64,000 bases of DNA from Biscogniauxia marginata. Its lineage: Eukaryota > Ascomycota > Sordariomycetes > Xylariales > Xylariaceae. Where the stretch lies: the NCBI GenBank assembly GCA_022695795.1, contig MU404120.1:1-64000 (forward strand), in the 5' to 3' direction. Under the pieces are notes generated by a model. It was not told where the DNA came from. It ran no database searches and saw nothing but the letters and a program-made list of their open reading frames with translations. Positions 44,681-55,599 of the stretch are shown piece after piece. Positions within the stretch are counted from its first letter, which is position 1. Every line of letters starts with the position of its first letter. The translations under genes were made by a program, and so were the position numbers.

Positions 44681-45109
44681 GCGACACGATATTCGCCAGC
44701 ACGTAAAGACGGCATCCAGCGCACCGGGGACGTGCTGACGTCTTTTCCCAGGCAAGCGCACGACGTCACTACTGACTTTATCAGCGAATATCTCCCCGAA
44801 CTGGTGGAAGAGAGGGTCAACATCAGCTCTACACGAATTTGCTGGTATACCGATAGTTTCGATAGCCACTTCGTTGTCGATTGGGTGCCTGGGAGCGAGG
44901 GTTTTATAGCCGCCACTGGAGGGAGTGGCCATGCGTTCAAGTATCTTCCAAACATTGGCAATTGGGTGGCCGATGTGATGGAGAATATCGGTGCTGACCG
45001 GGCAGTTATTCAGGCTTGGCGATGGAGGGAAGTTGGGTTGAAGAAGCCGGCGAATGACTTAAGGGAAAGTTCGAAAGGATCCAGAGCGCTTGGTAACATC
45101 CAGCTGTGA
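44681..45109 (+). pseudogene. FAD-dependent amine/amino-acid oxidase, C-terminal remnant
   Basis: The plus-strand frame encodes the C-terminal part of a DAO-family flavoenzyme, as in fructosyl-amine oxidases, saccharopine oxidase and pipecolate oxidase. A block TDFISEYLPELVEERV is followed by STRICWYTDSFDSHFVVDWV and the FAD-contacting FIAATGGSGHAFKYLPNIG, then an AWRWR ending typical of the family. There is no in-frame ATG at the start and the N-terminal GXGXXG nucleotide-binding half is missing, so the gene is truncated. The substrate cannot be told from this piece. Confidence 0.75.
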
Positions 45110-45404
45110 GAAGAGCATAGTATTTCAGCTATAGAACAACCTAGGCTATTGATGTAGTACGGTTACTTTGTACATATTTCATGCAAACTGTGCCTAGTTA
45201 GGAATGAATTACAGGGTTCTCTTCGTGTGATTACTCAATTGAAACCGTACAGTATCAGTATTTAACCAACCAGTAGCACTCTATTGTTAAGTTGTCTAAG
45301 ACATGGCTGCAGCATTCTGTGGGTGTGGACCAACGTAATTAGACAAGCGGCCTATAGCCCTGCATAGGATGGTTACTCCAATCTCCAGTATATCCCTGCT
45401 CCCT
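45110..45404. other. Short spacer
   Basis: Convergent spacer between the oxidase remnant and the dioxygenase gene. No feature was seen. Confidence 0.5.
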
Positions 45405-46856
45405 CTAAAGAGACGATGCCAATTTGGAAAGGCTGGAATCTAGGCTACGCTTCTGGTGTGCTGCATACAAGGCGTCAGGATCAATGATCGGGCACTCTAG
45501 AGCCTCCTCCATGCTGCCTATATCCGGCGTGGGCTTGATAATCTCAGGTTGGGATTTGCCGCTGAGATTCGACTGGAAGATGCCGGCGGCCGAAAATGGC
45601 AGGAAGTCCTCGTAGGTAATGGGAACCGTCTCGAGGATTCCCTCATCAATTAGTCTCTCGACAACCGTTGGGTCATTCGTTGGGTGTCCAATAACAGTTG
45701 TCGGCAACGACTTTTTGGTGCAGCGGTATTCACAATAGACAAGCCCTTGCCTACGCAGCTGGCTCCAATTGTCTGGATATTTCCGAAACGCCTTCTCCAG
45801 GGCTCTATCAAATGCTTCCGGGCCAAGGCCGCTGGCTGCCGTTGTAGCTTCACCGAGCAGTTGGTCATAGAGCAATCTGCCCGCAGGGGTCACGGCCGCT
45901 CCACGCTGTTCAATTTCCCCAAAGCGAGCTCTATGAGAGCCGATGACACGGTTATCGTCTTCATTATCTCCATTACTAAACTGTATCTTCTCTTCTAGAG
46001 CAAGAAAACTCGTCTGCCTTAGGAGGATGGGGCATTCTCGAAATGGTGGTCCTTCGATTCTATCTTTTACAGCCATTCCCTCCTCGGACATTACTCTCTG
46101 AGCCGATTCAATGTTTAGAGTCCTTGGAGTCAGATGATTGATGTGCGCCGTCCTGAAGCATGCGATATCAGCCAATATGGGATGCTCTGACTTTAGATGT
46201 TGATATTCCGTATAGGTCGACGCGGCTACAGGCGCCCAGCTGAACGTACGTAAGGCTTCCTGGATAAAAGTTTCCGCTTGGTCGGGAGATAATCTGCTGC
46301 CCTGTTTCTCGGCGTTGCTGATCATCCGCATCAACTCATCGCTGAATATCATGCGCCTGGATAGAAGATTTAGGGCTGAGTCTCTCGCCTCGTTGGACCT
46401 GATAAGTTCCGGCCGGAGGAGGGTCGTGAAGATACGGAAAGGGTTGCGGTCCAGAGAATCCCGATCTATTGGCCTGAAACATGTCGCATGCATCGGAAGG
46501 CCGGCCACGGATAGGTCATAGTAGCCAACGGGATGCATACCTAAAAGCGCGAAAATACGGCGGACTGTCCGGAGTTCAGACACTTTACCGAGCCGGATAG
46601 CGCCGTGCCTCTCAAGTGCTAGTCGTTCCCAGCCGGTTGAACTTGGGAGTTGATCTGAATATTGCTTCAAAAATTCCTCATTGACATCCTGTACTATCCT
46701 CACCAGATCTCCATAAAGAGGGACTTCGCCCTTATACATCTGCGACATGGCGAGAGCAAACATTGTCCGTAGTTCATCTGGATGGACTAGCGGTATCGCT
46801 TGCGGCGCGGCTACGCCTATATTTGGCTCGCTAACGTTAGTGATAGTTAAAGTCAT
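45405..46856 (-). CDS. 2-oxoadipate dioxygenase/decarboxylase-like (DUF1338)
   Basis: An intact single-exon gene of 483 aa. It matches the DUF1338/HglS family, Fe(II)-dependent enzymes that convert 2-oxoadipate to D-2-hydroxyglutarate in lysine catabolism. The expected metal and substrate residues seem present: H84 and R88 in ERHGAIRLG, a His in AHINHLTPRTLNIE (238 or 241), and a Glu in FGEIEQRGAAVTPAGR (314 or 316). VYCEYRCTKK and a conserved C-terminal YEDFLPFSAAGIF block also fit. The neighbouring transporter and oxidase remnants fit a former lysine/pipecolate or amino-acid catabolic cluster. Family firm, exact substrate inferred. Confidence 0.88.
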   Translation of the reverse strand: MTLTITNVSEPNIGVAAPQAIPLVHPDELRTMFALAMSQMYKGEVPLYGDLVRIVQDVNEEFLKQYSDQLPSSTGWERLALERHGAIRLGKVSELRTVRRIFALLGMHPVGYYDLSVAGLPMHATCFRPIDRDSLDRNPFRIFTTLLRPELIRSNEARDSALNLLSRRMIFSDELMRMISNAEKQGSRLSPDQAETFIQEALRTFSWAPVAASTYTEYQHLKSEHPILADIACFRTAHINHLTPRTLNIESAQRVMSEEGMAVKDRIEGPPFRECPILLRQTSFLALEEKIQFSNGDNEDDNRVIGSHRARFGEIEQRGAAVTPAGRLLYDQLLGEATTAASGLGPEAFDRALEKAFRKYPDNWSQLRRQGLVYCEYRCTKKSLPTTVIGHPTNDPTVVERLIDEGILETVPITYEDFLPFSAAGIFQSNLSGKSQPEIIKPTPDIGSMEEALECPIIDPDALYAAHQKRSLDSSLSKLASSL

Positions 46857-48137
46857 TGTAGTTAGATATCGACACGGGTTTTGGTAAATCGAACCAAATA
46901 TAATAGTTTGAGAACCTCCTTAGGATATCTTTATCTTTACTGTTGTGTTTGTTGTGCACCACTGATAACTTATCTCTAACATCTCACCGAATCATTGAGA
47001 CGCCGAGTGTTGAACCCCCACGTGTTCGCCGCATATCAACACGGTTCGCTCCGCGGCTACTTGCGGTTGGGCTTTCTAATTGCCCCAGTGTAGAGCCGTG
47101 TAAGAATTCTCTACGGCAACCATCCTATGTCGCGTAAACAGGAAGGTTAACACTGGCGAAGCTGAATATACTAGTAGTCATGAAAAAGCATGTACGATAG
47201 ATGAAGTCTTAGTTAATATTTCAGCTTATTCTATATCTGCATCATACGAAACCTTCACATAAAGCACTATAGTGAGAGGGTTTGATATACTTCTCATTTA
47301 ATAAGCACCGTCTAAGTAGTTATATAGTCATAGTATCCGATGATCATGCCCTCTAGCGATTATTCTCAGTCTAATAGTGCTATTTACATCTATCACTCTC
47401 AGTCTATTATACACCTGACTCATTCTCTGAAAAATATTCGACCTAGTACACAGCATTCAGGGGAGTATTAAATGGTAATTTCTCGATGTATTTCTATGAG
47501 AACTACGTTTAGCTACAATAGGTTTCAATGCACTCATGCCATGGTCTAGGGTTTTCTAAGATATTCTTATAAGTTTAGCTGACTAGTCACTGGGATAGTG
47601 TCGACGGATTGTGTGACTATTTTCATGGAATTAAGTAATCAATACCCCCGAATGGTGTATAATTTAAATAGACACGCCAAGGGAGCTATGAAATGAATTT
47701 AGATTAAAGTCTATATTAAAGTGCATTCATTTGCTGATTTCAATCAATCCTGCACTGTCTATCAGGAGAACATATATTCCATGACAGCTTACATGCAAAA
47801 TGTCATGTAGGCGCATACACAGCCGCCGGGGCCTCTAAATTGGCGATCTATCTATCACGGCGAAACCATGTATAAGAGTATTTAACTCAAAAGAAACAAG
47901 ACTGAATATAGATAGTTCAATAGAAATTAACTGACAGAAAAGGAGTAGCCTGCCCCTAGTACTTCCATCAGCTTCACAGTAGAACTGGTATAAATACACT
48001 GTATGCTTCACTGTGCCCCGAGTATGCTTACGGGCTGTGCCACATTTGCACCATCACAATCCTAGGACTTTGCTTTCTTTTCCTCTATCTCTCTTTTAAT
48101 TCTCTCAGCCTGATTATCGCAAAGATCTGGAGGCAAG
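46857..48137. other. Divergent intergenic spacer
   Basis: This 1.28-kb spacer separates the dioxygenase gene (minus) from the F-box gene (plus). It is AT-leaning with no gene or clear repeat. It must contain both promoters. Confidence 0.5.
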
Positions 48138-49934
48138 ATGAAGTCACTACTTACTCTCTTCCATCGATCACGCCACTCGCGTCCTCTACAAGCAGGAGAT
48201 GCAGCACTCGACACCTTCGGCCGTCTTCCCTTTGAGCTCATCTTCCTCATACTAACTCACCTCGAGCCTGGCGATCTGTCAGCTGCGGCTAGATCGAGCC
48301 GGAGCCTGCGCAGTGTTCTACTCAGCGATGAGGTATGGCCTGTATTAGCCGACCGCTGGTTTCCCAGCTTGGCGGATTTTATTCGTTTGGCCGCCGTAAA
48401 TGAACGGAAAGGGAGTGAGCTGTTCGAACGGGCTCTACGCAGGATTTCAAGAAGAATCAGCGGCAAGTTCGCCTCGGCTGTGCAGCTCGGCATGATCCTA
48501 GAATCGGATCCGTTCTTCGAGCTAAGCAAAAACGTCCCTGCGCACGAGGGGGGAGTCCATTCGTACGATATCGCAGAGGAGATGGACCCGGATCCCGAGG
48601 AGCGTTTCTCGCGATTCATGGTGTATAGCAACGGCCGTATGGCATGGTGGCCTGAAGCGTATCACCTTCCTTACTTTGCCGTTGTCGATAATTTTCGCAC
48701 CAGGACAAGGCGTGCGTACCTCTTTCCTCGTCATGAGAGACAGAACCGCGGGTACCGTACGGCTATGGGAGACAAGTTGCTATTACTATGTCGCGAAACA
48801 ACTGTTCACGCTTGGCATCTCGAGCTAGATCGCCTGCAGTCTTTCGAAGTTCCGGAAACGTTTAAGCGATGTACAACAGAAGGAGAAACTGTACTTGTCG
48901 TTTGTACAAGTGGCGACTTATTTATTTGGAGGTACGGTCAGACACTACAACGTATCGAGATGAGCGCCCTGCCCTGCTACCCGAAGGGGCCCATTGGAGT
49001 GGGTGGTCTCGAGGCTTTTACCAGCATGACCGCACCGTTCGCCACAGACGGCCTATACTTGCGAGGAATCGATATGTTAATAGACTTCATCGTTTCCCCA
49101 ATATATGCTGAGACATTCTTCGTCATCACATATCCCGGCGATTCACTGCGACAACTTATTGTGCATGAGATATGTAGCGGGGAGTTCATTGCATCGTACA
49201 AGTTGGATGTTTCTATATTGGATAATCGAAATATAAGCGATGTCGGGGACTTACGATCCGAAAGTATCGACTGTTATGGTGGGTATTCCTTAGTAAATGC
49301 TCTAATGGAAGATCCAAATGCGAACCGCGATGCTATTGCTCACAATACCAACAATGAAACATCATGCCCATGCGGCCGAAAGTCACGAGAGCTTATCACC
49401 GTGTGTTTCAATATTTATTCAAAGTCCTTCACAGTTCTTTACCATCATCTGCCACGTTCGCTTGGTAATAATTGGACATTTCATATCTGGAATAATCGAT
49501 TGTCTTTGAGGAACGACAGCACCGATAGGCAATCCACATTGTACGAAAAATACATCACATCAGTGGAACCCTGTACTAGTAATCAGGTCTTCCACGACAC
49601 TGAATGCTCAGTTCCGATATATTCAACGATACCTACCAATTCCTCGTTTATTTTACAACGCCATCTTCTGACTGGGGACTCCAGCAATCCTTGCCAAGAA
49701 TCAACCGGCATTACCTTTGCGCTTAATATCTATCAGCAATTCACCTCGGGATCCCAGAACCCTTTCCAGGCACCGATCCTAGGCCATAAGCTCGTTGGTG
49801 ATGGGGACTTCCTGGTATTCGTGCAGGATAAGAAATATATCGTTTGGAGCTTCGGGGACGAGATCCCAGCTAAACCCGCTGGAACGGGTCAGAAAAAGAC
49901 TTGGTGGAAAAGGATGGAACGGGATATCCGCTGA
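48138..49934 (+). CDS. F-box protein
   Basis: A single-exon gene of 598 aa. An N-terminal F-box at about residues 27-75 (FGRLPFELIFLILTHLEPGDL and VWPVLADRWFP) would bind Skp1 and make the protein a substrate adaptor of an SCF ubiquitin ligase. The rest looks beta-rich, with repeated short blocks such as VLVVCTSGDLFIWRYG and LVFVQDKKYIVWSFGDE that suggest a WD-like or propeller fold, typical of fungus-specific expanded F-box families. The target is unknown. The 130-bp repeat copy 2 starts 13 bp after the stop codon, so it lies in the 3' UTR. Confidence 0.85.
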   Translation: MKSLLTLFHRSRHSRPLQAGDAALDTFGRLPFELIFLILTHLEPGDLSAAARSSRSLRSVLLSDEVWPVLADRWFPSLADFIRLAAVNERKGSELFERALRRISRRISGKFASAVQLGMILESDPFFELSKNVPAHEGGVHSYDIAEEMDPDPEERFSRFMVYSNGRMAWWPEAYHLPYFAVVDNFRTRTRRAYLFPRHERQNRGYRTAMGDKLLLLCRETTVHAWHLELDRLQSFEVPETFKRCTTEGETVLVVCTSGDLFIWRYGQTLQRIEMSALPCYPKGPIGVGGLEAFTSMTAPFATDGLYLRGIDMLIDFIVSPIYAETFFVITYPGDSLRQLIVHEICSGEFIASYKLDVSILDNRNISDVGDLRSESIDCYGGYSLVNALMEDPNANRDAIAHNTNNETSCPCGRKSRELITVCFNIYSKSFTVLYHHLPRSLGNNWTFHIWNNRLSLRNDSTDRQSTLYEKYITSVEPCTSNQVFHDTECSVPIYSTIPTNSSFILQRHLLTGDSSNPCQESTGITFALNIYQQFTSGSQNPFQAPILGHKLVGDGDFLVFVQDKKYIVWSFGDEIPAKPAGTGQKKTWWKRMERDIR

Positions 49935-49946
49935 TTCAGTTTATAA

Positions 49947-50073
49947 TGTTGAGATAAGACGAAGATATGAGGATAGGATCAAGTGTATTAGTTTAAGGGG
50001 AGTCTAGATGGATGGGCAAAGCTTCATATATATATACAAGAGACCAGGGGTCGTATAGCCCTATATTTCAACA
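49947..50073 (+). mobile_element. 127-bp LTR-like repeat, copy 2
   Basis: Same element as 43802-43931 in the same orientation, with TGTTGAGAT and TTTCAACA ends. The flanking pentamers TATAA and CATAA differ by one C/T transition and may be a target duplication. It sits in the 3' flank of the F-box gene. Confidence 0.72.
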
Positions 50074-50991
50074 CATAAATGGAAATCGGTTTACTTGTTA
50101 GATATCTCGGACTTGTGATAACACTTCTAAAGCCCTCTTGTCACACGGAGAAGCACCGCCAAGACCTGTTAATCACGATCCTAAAATCTATTAGAGAGCT
50201 ATACAAGTATAAGATGTAATGAAATCAAGGTGCATAAAAGAATAGCTGCTTCAAGCAAAGAATAACGTGTATATATACTTAGAAGATTCCTGGATAAGGT
50301 TGAAAAGAAACTTAAACTCTTCAGTCCCTTGAGATTAAAGAAAATAATTAGTTGAAATCGAATCTTAGTTCTAAACCCACTAGCCCTTACCACACCTCTA
50401 GTATTAAGGGTAGAACCACGGCCAATAATAATTGGCTATAAACCTTAGGACAAGATATTTTGCAACGGGCATGGTCAGTCCCTCAGTTTATGTATATAGA
50501 GGAGGAAGGAGTGAGGATATATAGATAGCTATATCTATTATTAGATGGTTGTTCTCCTGCAACTATAGCCGAAAAAAAAAAGTAGCTGACCTACTATTCT
50601 AATTAGGATTGTACAATAAATTTTAAAGTATTAGCGAGTATTCGAAATAAATATCTACATAGTCACGTATCTTAAAAACCCCCTTCGTTCAAGAAGATAT
50701 AACTCGTTTTAAGCTCATGACTCAGTTTGCCTGCAATTATCATTTTCATGTCGTAAATAGTCCCCCCGTGTATTCTGTATACGCAATAGAACATCCTCAT
50801 TATCTAGTTCTCCTTTGGACTACTCAACCTCATGCTACTATCACAGCTCCATTTCATATAATTCGGCATATATTAAAACTTCAAAAAGTATCGTTTATTC
50901 ATATATAATAAGCTTATTCGTTTCCTCCCCTCTTTCTCAATAATTCGTGAGAGCACTCCGGGTTAGATAAACTTTGGATAAAAGAGATACA
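50074..50991. other. AT-rich spacer
   Basis: Convergent spacer between the F-box gene and the methyltransferase gene. It contains an A-run at 50572-50580. No gene was recognised. Confidence 0.5.
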
Positions 50992-51891
50992 TTAAGTGGC
51001 CTTTCGTCCTACCACAGATACTATGTTACCTTGAGATACCACGACTCCATCTTCAGTCTCCTTTACAGCCCTCCCAAACAAGTCCACCCACGATTCTCGT
51101 GACAAAGGCGCCTGGGGTGCTGTCGCTTTAGGCGGGAACAGCACACCAAGCTCCTCCCACACCATGAGATAATCTTCAGTCCAGGCCTTTAAATCCTGCC
51201 TTCGCTTGTCAACCGTCTGCATGCTGACATCTTGAAAACCGTGTTTCGTCAGATGTTGATCCAGCTCCGCCAAGAAGTCGAACTTAAAGCCCCTCGCCTC
51301 ACCGCCGGTTTTAAGCATGTGGATGATGGTCTCACAAGCAGACTTCGAGACATCGGGGGTGGGCGACTCGACGAAGTAGTGATCAGCACGTGATTCTTCC
51401 CATTGCAGCCAGCCGCCAGGTTTCAAAAGGGCGAGCGCGGTGGACAGGAAGTCCGTAGGATCCGAGTTGACGATGATGCTCACGAATGCTCGAACGTGAA
51501 CAATATCGTATGCACCTATCATCTCTGCGGGTAGGTGCCTGGCGAGCACATCAAGCTTCTTCAGGTTTATCGATGATGGCAGAAATGTCGGCGCGGGGAA
51601 GTTGACCGGATTCACATCGTAGCCATCGAGTTGGGCAGATATACCCTTCTTAGAGAGTTCGTGAGCTAGGTCGCTTAGCCATACACCATTGCCGCAGCCG
51701 AGATCTGCAACTTTCAGATGCTTAGAGCCTTTGATAGAGCTTTCGACATGCGGTTCCAAGAGGTGTCCGAGCGTGTTCTGGAATAAGAGATGTTGGAGGT
51801 GCAACCGTGCCGAGGTTCTGAAGTTCCTCGCTGGGGCGACCCAGTATGTTGACGGATCGTACTCCTGGAAATCTGATGATGAACTAGTCAT
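50992..51891 (-). CDS. SAM-dependent methyltransferase
   Basis: A single-exon class I methyltransferase of 299 aa starting at the ATG at 51891. The SAM-binding motif I is VADLGCGNGVW at 61-71, an acidic ribose-binding position is in LDGYDVNPVNFP (about 88-99), motif II is YDIVHVRAF (128-136) and motif III is LLKPGGWLQWEE (155-166). It resembles fungal secondary-metabolism methyltransferases of the LaeA/UMTA type in the order of motifs, but no biosynthetic gene is near, so the substrate is open. It lies 0.8 kb from the chromovirus. Confidence 0.88.
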   Translation of the reverse strand: MTSSSSDFQEYDPSTYWVAPARNFRTSARLHLQHLLFQNTLGHLLEPHVESSIKGSKHLKVADLGCGNGVWLSDLAHELSKKGISAQLDGYDVNPVNFPAPTFLPSSINLKKLDVLARHLPAEMIGAYDIVHVRAFVSIIVNSDPTDFLSTALALLKPGGWLQWEESRADHYFVESPTPDVSKSACETIIHMLKTGGEARGFKFDFLAELDQHLTKHGFQDVSMQTVDKRRQDLKAWTEDYLMVWEELGVLFPPKATAPQAPLSRESWVDLFGRAVKETEDGVVVSQGNIVSVVGRKAT

Positions 51892-52684
51892 TCTGATAGT
51901 CGCCCCTGAGATTCTTATTGGGACAGTATAAGTATGGGAGGAGAAACTGTAATGGTAATGTGAAGGTGTACTGCTTTCTCGAAAAAAAGAACAGGTGAGA
52001 ACTTAAGTGAGATTGCTTTGAATTCGAGTCATTGTTGGTTAAATATTGAATCCTTTATCCCTTGCATTAGTCCAGTTCCGAAGGATTGCGGCACGGAAGC
52101 CGCGGGCAAGAGAATATCGAGGTGATATAAGGCCATCCAATTACATGCTTTAATCCTAAAAAATCAAGCGGGTTCAATCGTATAGAAGGATCCTACGTTG
52201 ACTTGACGACTTGTTTATTATAGACTAATAGATAGACATGTAGCTTTGCAAACCTAACGTACCGAAAGGTAATGGATATATCGTGGGCCGCTCTGTGCTG
52301 GTATCCCTAGCGACTGATGCTTGAAATACCTAAGCACTCCTAACAATATTCTCTCATGACACGTTTATCCGCGGGCCCCTTACGCCCTACTTACCTGGAG
52401 GCCTAGTATAAATAGAATCCCATGTTCTTGATAACGTTAGTGCTTACACTAATAACTCATTGCAAAGCTGAACAAGCGTATTTCTACTAGTAACCTAGCT
52501 AATGATGGAATAGGTGTCAAGGGGGTAGCTGTCAGGTACAGGTACAAGGCATCTCCAGCTGTCATGTATATAATAGACAGGTCCTCTCATACTCTCTAAA
52601 TAGCTCTTAGCCTAATAAAAGCCAACCGGTTGCGAGGATATACCAATGTAACATATTTTTTATACTACTTAGCGTAAATCCATC
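51892..52684. other. Spacer before chromovirus
   Basis: 5' flank of the methyltransferase gene. Normal composition, no gene recognised. Confidence 0.5.
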
Positions 52685-52689
52685 GTGTA
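52685..52689. repeat. Target-site duplication GTGTA, left
   Basis: GTGTA precedes the 5' LTR and recurs at 60171-60175 right after the 3' LTR. Confidence 0.88.
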
Positions 52690-53092
52690 TGTTACGAACC
52701 TTCCTGTGCTGTGTCACGTGTGGGTCACGTGGACCAGAATGGATCGTTGAATCATGGGTTAAGAATCCATGATTCAATGATTTAATGGATTATTAAATCA
52801 TGAATGAAAAATTAGCGATTTAATGATTTGCAAGTTTTTATGTGGGGGGAGAACGAGTATAAGTAGATTGGAATTTCCTATGTATTTAGTTATTCATTTT
52901 TTAGCTATTAATCTAAGACTATAGTCACTTTTTAATACTATAGTAAGAGTACCTTAAAACCTTTTTAACGAACATAACATTATGAATTATTTAAACTAAT
53001 CTCAACCCATTATTACTTTTAAATCAAGAAAACCTAGTACGTACTTACCTGTGAAGTCAGCTAACTAAGAACACATAGGGAGGTTCGTTACA
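52690..53092 (+). repeat. 5' LTR of chromovirus
   Basis: 403 bp, TGTTACGAACC...GGTTCGTTACA with inverted ends. The first 120 bases are unmutated compared with the 3' LTR. CACGTG occurs twice (52715-52720, 52726-52731), followed by an inverted repeat GAATCATGG/CCATGATTC (52749-52775). Confidence 0.92.
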
Positions 53093-53519
53093 TTTTAATA
53101 GCTCCTTAATTAGTGCTTAACATTGGTTTAGGAGGAGGGACTTTCAATCGAAACAGTCCCAAGATAAGCATGCCTCTTAAGACTAGAGGGTAACAAGAAA
53201 AGAAACAAGTAAAAGAATAATAGTTAACAAGCTTTTAAACGAAAGCTTTAAGTTTTTTTACGGTATAACAAAAAGATTTAAAAGAATTAACACAAGAATC
53301 TATTATAATTACAGCTAAAAAAGAGTTATAAGAGGACATCTCGGAAGATCAGTAAGAAGAAGCATTAAAAAAAGAAAAAAAGGAGGAGGAAGAAATACCT
53401 AAAAAAGAAGATAAATAAGCAAGATAAACCCTACCTCTTAAAAACAAGTAACCACCTTTAGACGATAGCGACCCTAACAACTTAAACGACGAAAACAACA
53501 TAACAACCCCCGACGTGAA

Positions 53520-54352
53520 GGGTTTTAAACTAATTATACCTAGCAGATATAATGGGTTAAACGATCTAGAAGGATTTTTAATTTAAGCTAAAACCTATTT
53601 ACGGTTTTATTATAAGACAATTATTATTAAAGAATAAAAGATTTTTACGGTATCTTAGCTCTTAGCCGGAATCGCCTTAACCTGGTTTTAATTAGTGTTA
53701 AAAAACCATTTAGAAAACGGATTAAACGCCCGAGAAAACACGAAAAAAGTCTTCAAGAATTATAAGGAATTTAAAAAACAACTTAAGTCTATGTTCGGTA
53801 ATTTAATCCTTAAGTAACAAGCCAAAGCTCGACTTCATAAATTACGACAAGATAAAAAGGCTTTAAATTACGCTATTAAGTTTAAAAAACTTACAAGCTA
53901 GTCATAATTACTTATTAAAAACCTGTATTATTTGTTTTATTAAGGGTTAAAAAACTATATAAAAAATGAGTTATATAAGATAAACTTGTATAAAGAAAGG
54001 AACCTAGGAAAGTTCAATAATTACGTTATAATGGTAATTACTATCGATAATGAGAACTTCGAACGGTACTTTAAAAAGAAAAAAACGGTATAACGAAGGA
54101 ATAACGATTAGCTAAAAAGAGAAAATCATAAAAGCGGTACCGAAACCAGGAAAGGCATTAAAACTAAATTAAACCCTATTAAAATTAACGTTATTTAAAA
54201 AAAACGGAAGAAACGAGACAAATTAACTATTAAGTATTTTAACTGTAAAAAGAAAAGACATTATAAGAACGAGTACCGAAGTCCTAAGAAACAAGAACCA
54301 AGAATAAAAGGGATTCCTCAACCTAAGAAAAAAGTCGCTAAAGTAAGGGTTT
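53520..54352 (+). pseudogene. Chromovirus gag remnant
   Basis: The frame starting near 53520 (FKLIIPSRYNGLNDLEGFL) matches gag/capsid of fungal gypsy elements and contains the usual block NYKEFKKQLKSMFG. It ends in a CCHC zinc-knuckle remnant near 54237-54285 (FNCKKKRHYKNEY), in which one Cys position is now Tyr. Several in-frame stops replace Gln and Trp codons. Confidence 0.82.
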
Positions 54353-54359
54353 AATTCAA

Positions 54360-55590
54360 AAACAACAAAAAAATAAATTAAGTATTTACTATTAACACTA
54401 TTAAGGTAGAAAAGATTAAAGAGAACTTTATAGAAAGAGTTTATAAATCTTATTAAGTCAACCGTAAAGACTGTTTAAAGAATAACCATTCGTATTTAGG
54501 ATATCTTACACTAGAACAAGCCAAACAAAGATATAACGAAGGCGAACTATTATACGTGTATAATAACTACAAGTTGAGATACGACTTAGGAATTAAGTTA
54601 AACCATAGTGATTTACATTAAAACCACTATAAAAATGACAAATACGAAACCCATTAAGGAAAAAGCCAGCACGATAGCCTAAACTGGAGGCTTTACACAA
54701 ATAATAATTATAATGTTTATTAAAGCTTAAAGGAATATATATCGTTACATTAGAGCTTTTATATTAACGACGTTTATTAAGTACATAAAAGTTTTAAGAA
54801 TAGAGCCGGTTATTATCCTCAAGAATTAGAAAGTGACGACACGAAAAAAAATAAGTGTATTTACGATAACACCCCACGATAGCTATATTACCCTAAAGCA
54901 TGTTATTTTCACCTAAGCTCCGAAAAAAGTTACGAAGCAATGGTTAAAAGTTATATATGTTATACCTCGGTACTATGCGACGTACACGACTTGCTCGAAG
55001 CAGGTTTCGAAGAAAACGAGATTAAGGAAAAATTATAGGAATTATAAAAAAGACTACATTTTTTATAATAGCTCGAAAAACGAACTAAATACGACATTAA
55101 TTTATTCGGCTTTATAAGGAAATATTTAACAAAATAATAAGTAAAAACACGTGCGACTAAACGGGGCTACAAACGAATCACCAAGGCATACCTCAAAAAA
55201 GGAGGGAAACTCCTAAAAATCAATATAAACCCGAGGGGAGACATCGAGATACCCCTAATAAGTAAACTCAAGAATTACTCCTTTTATTTAAGGATAATCT
55301 AGAACTTCAAGAAATTCCGAGTCGACAGAACGGACTTAGGCTATAAAAAGGCTCTCGAAAAAGAATTAAAGTTTCAATGTATAAAGTTCTATATAAAGGA
55401 TAAACCTCTCACCCCTTACTACGTAAAGGGTAATTAAAGAGACTATTTAAGTAATAATTACTAAAAACACGCTTTTATAAAAGCCTAAGAATAGAAGGAC
55501 ATCCGGGTTATAATAACTAAAAAAAAACCAAAAAGGAAGGGACGTAGAAAACCAAAAAACGGCAAAGGCTCTCGCTAATAAGGCAGTGAA
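54360..55590 (+). other. Unassigned segment between gag and protease
   Basis: About 1.2 kb with long RIPed coding-like frames (for example YNNYKLRYDLGIK, SYICYTSVLCDVHDLLEAG) but no domain I can name. Some fungal gypsy elements carry a variable gag-pol linker here. Confidence 0.5.
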
Positions 55591-55599
55591 AAGCCATGA

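Noticed and set aside
44521..44961. Minus-strand open frame across the oxidase remnant.
   Set aside because: The plus strand here matches the DAO-family C-terminus, so the minus frame is its shadow.
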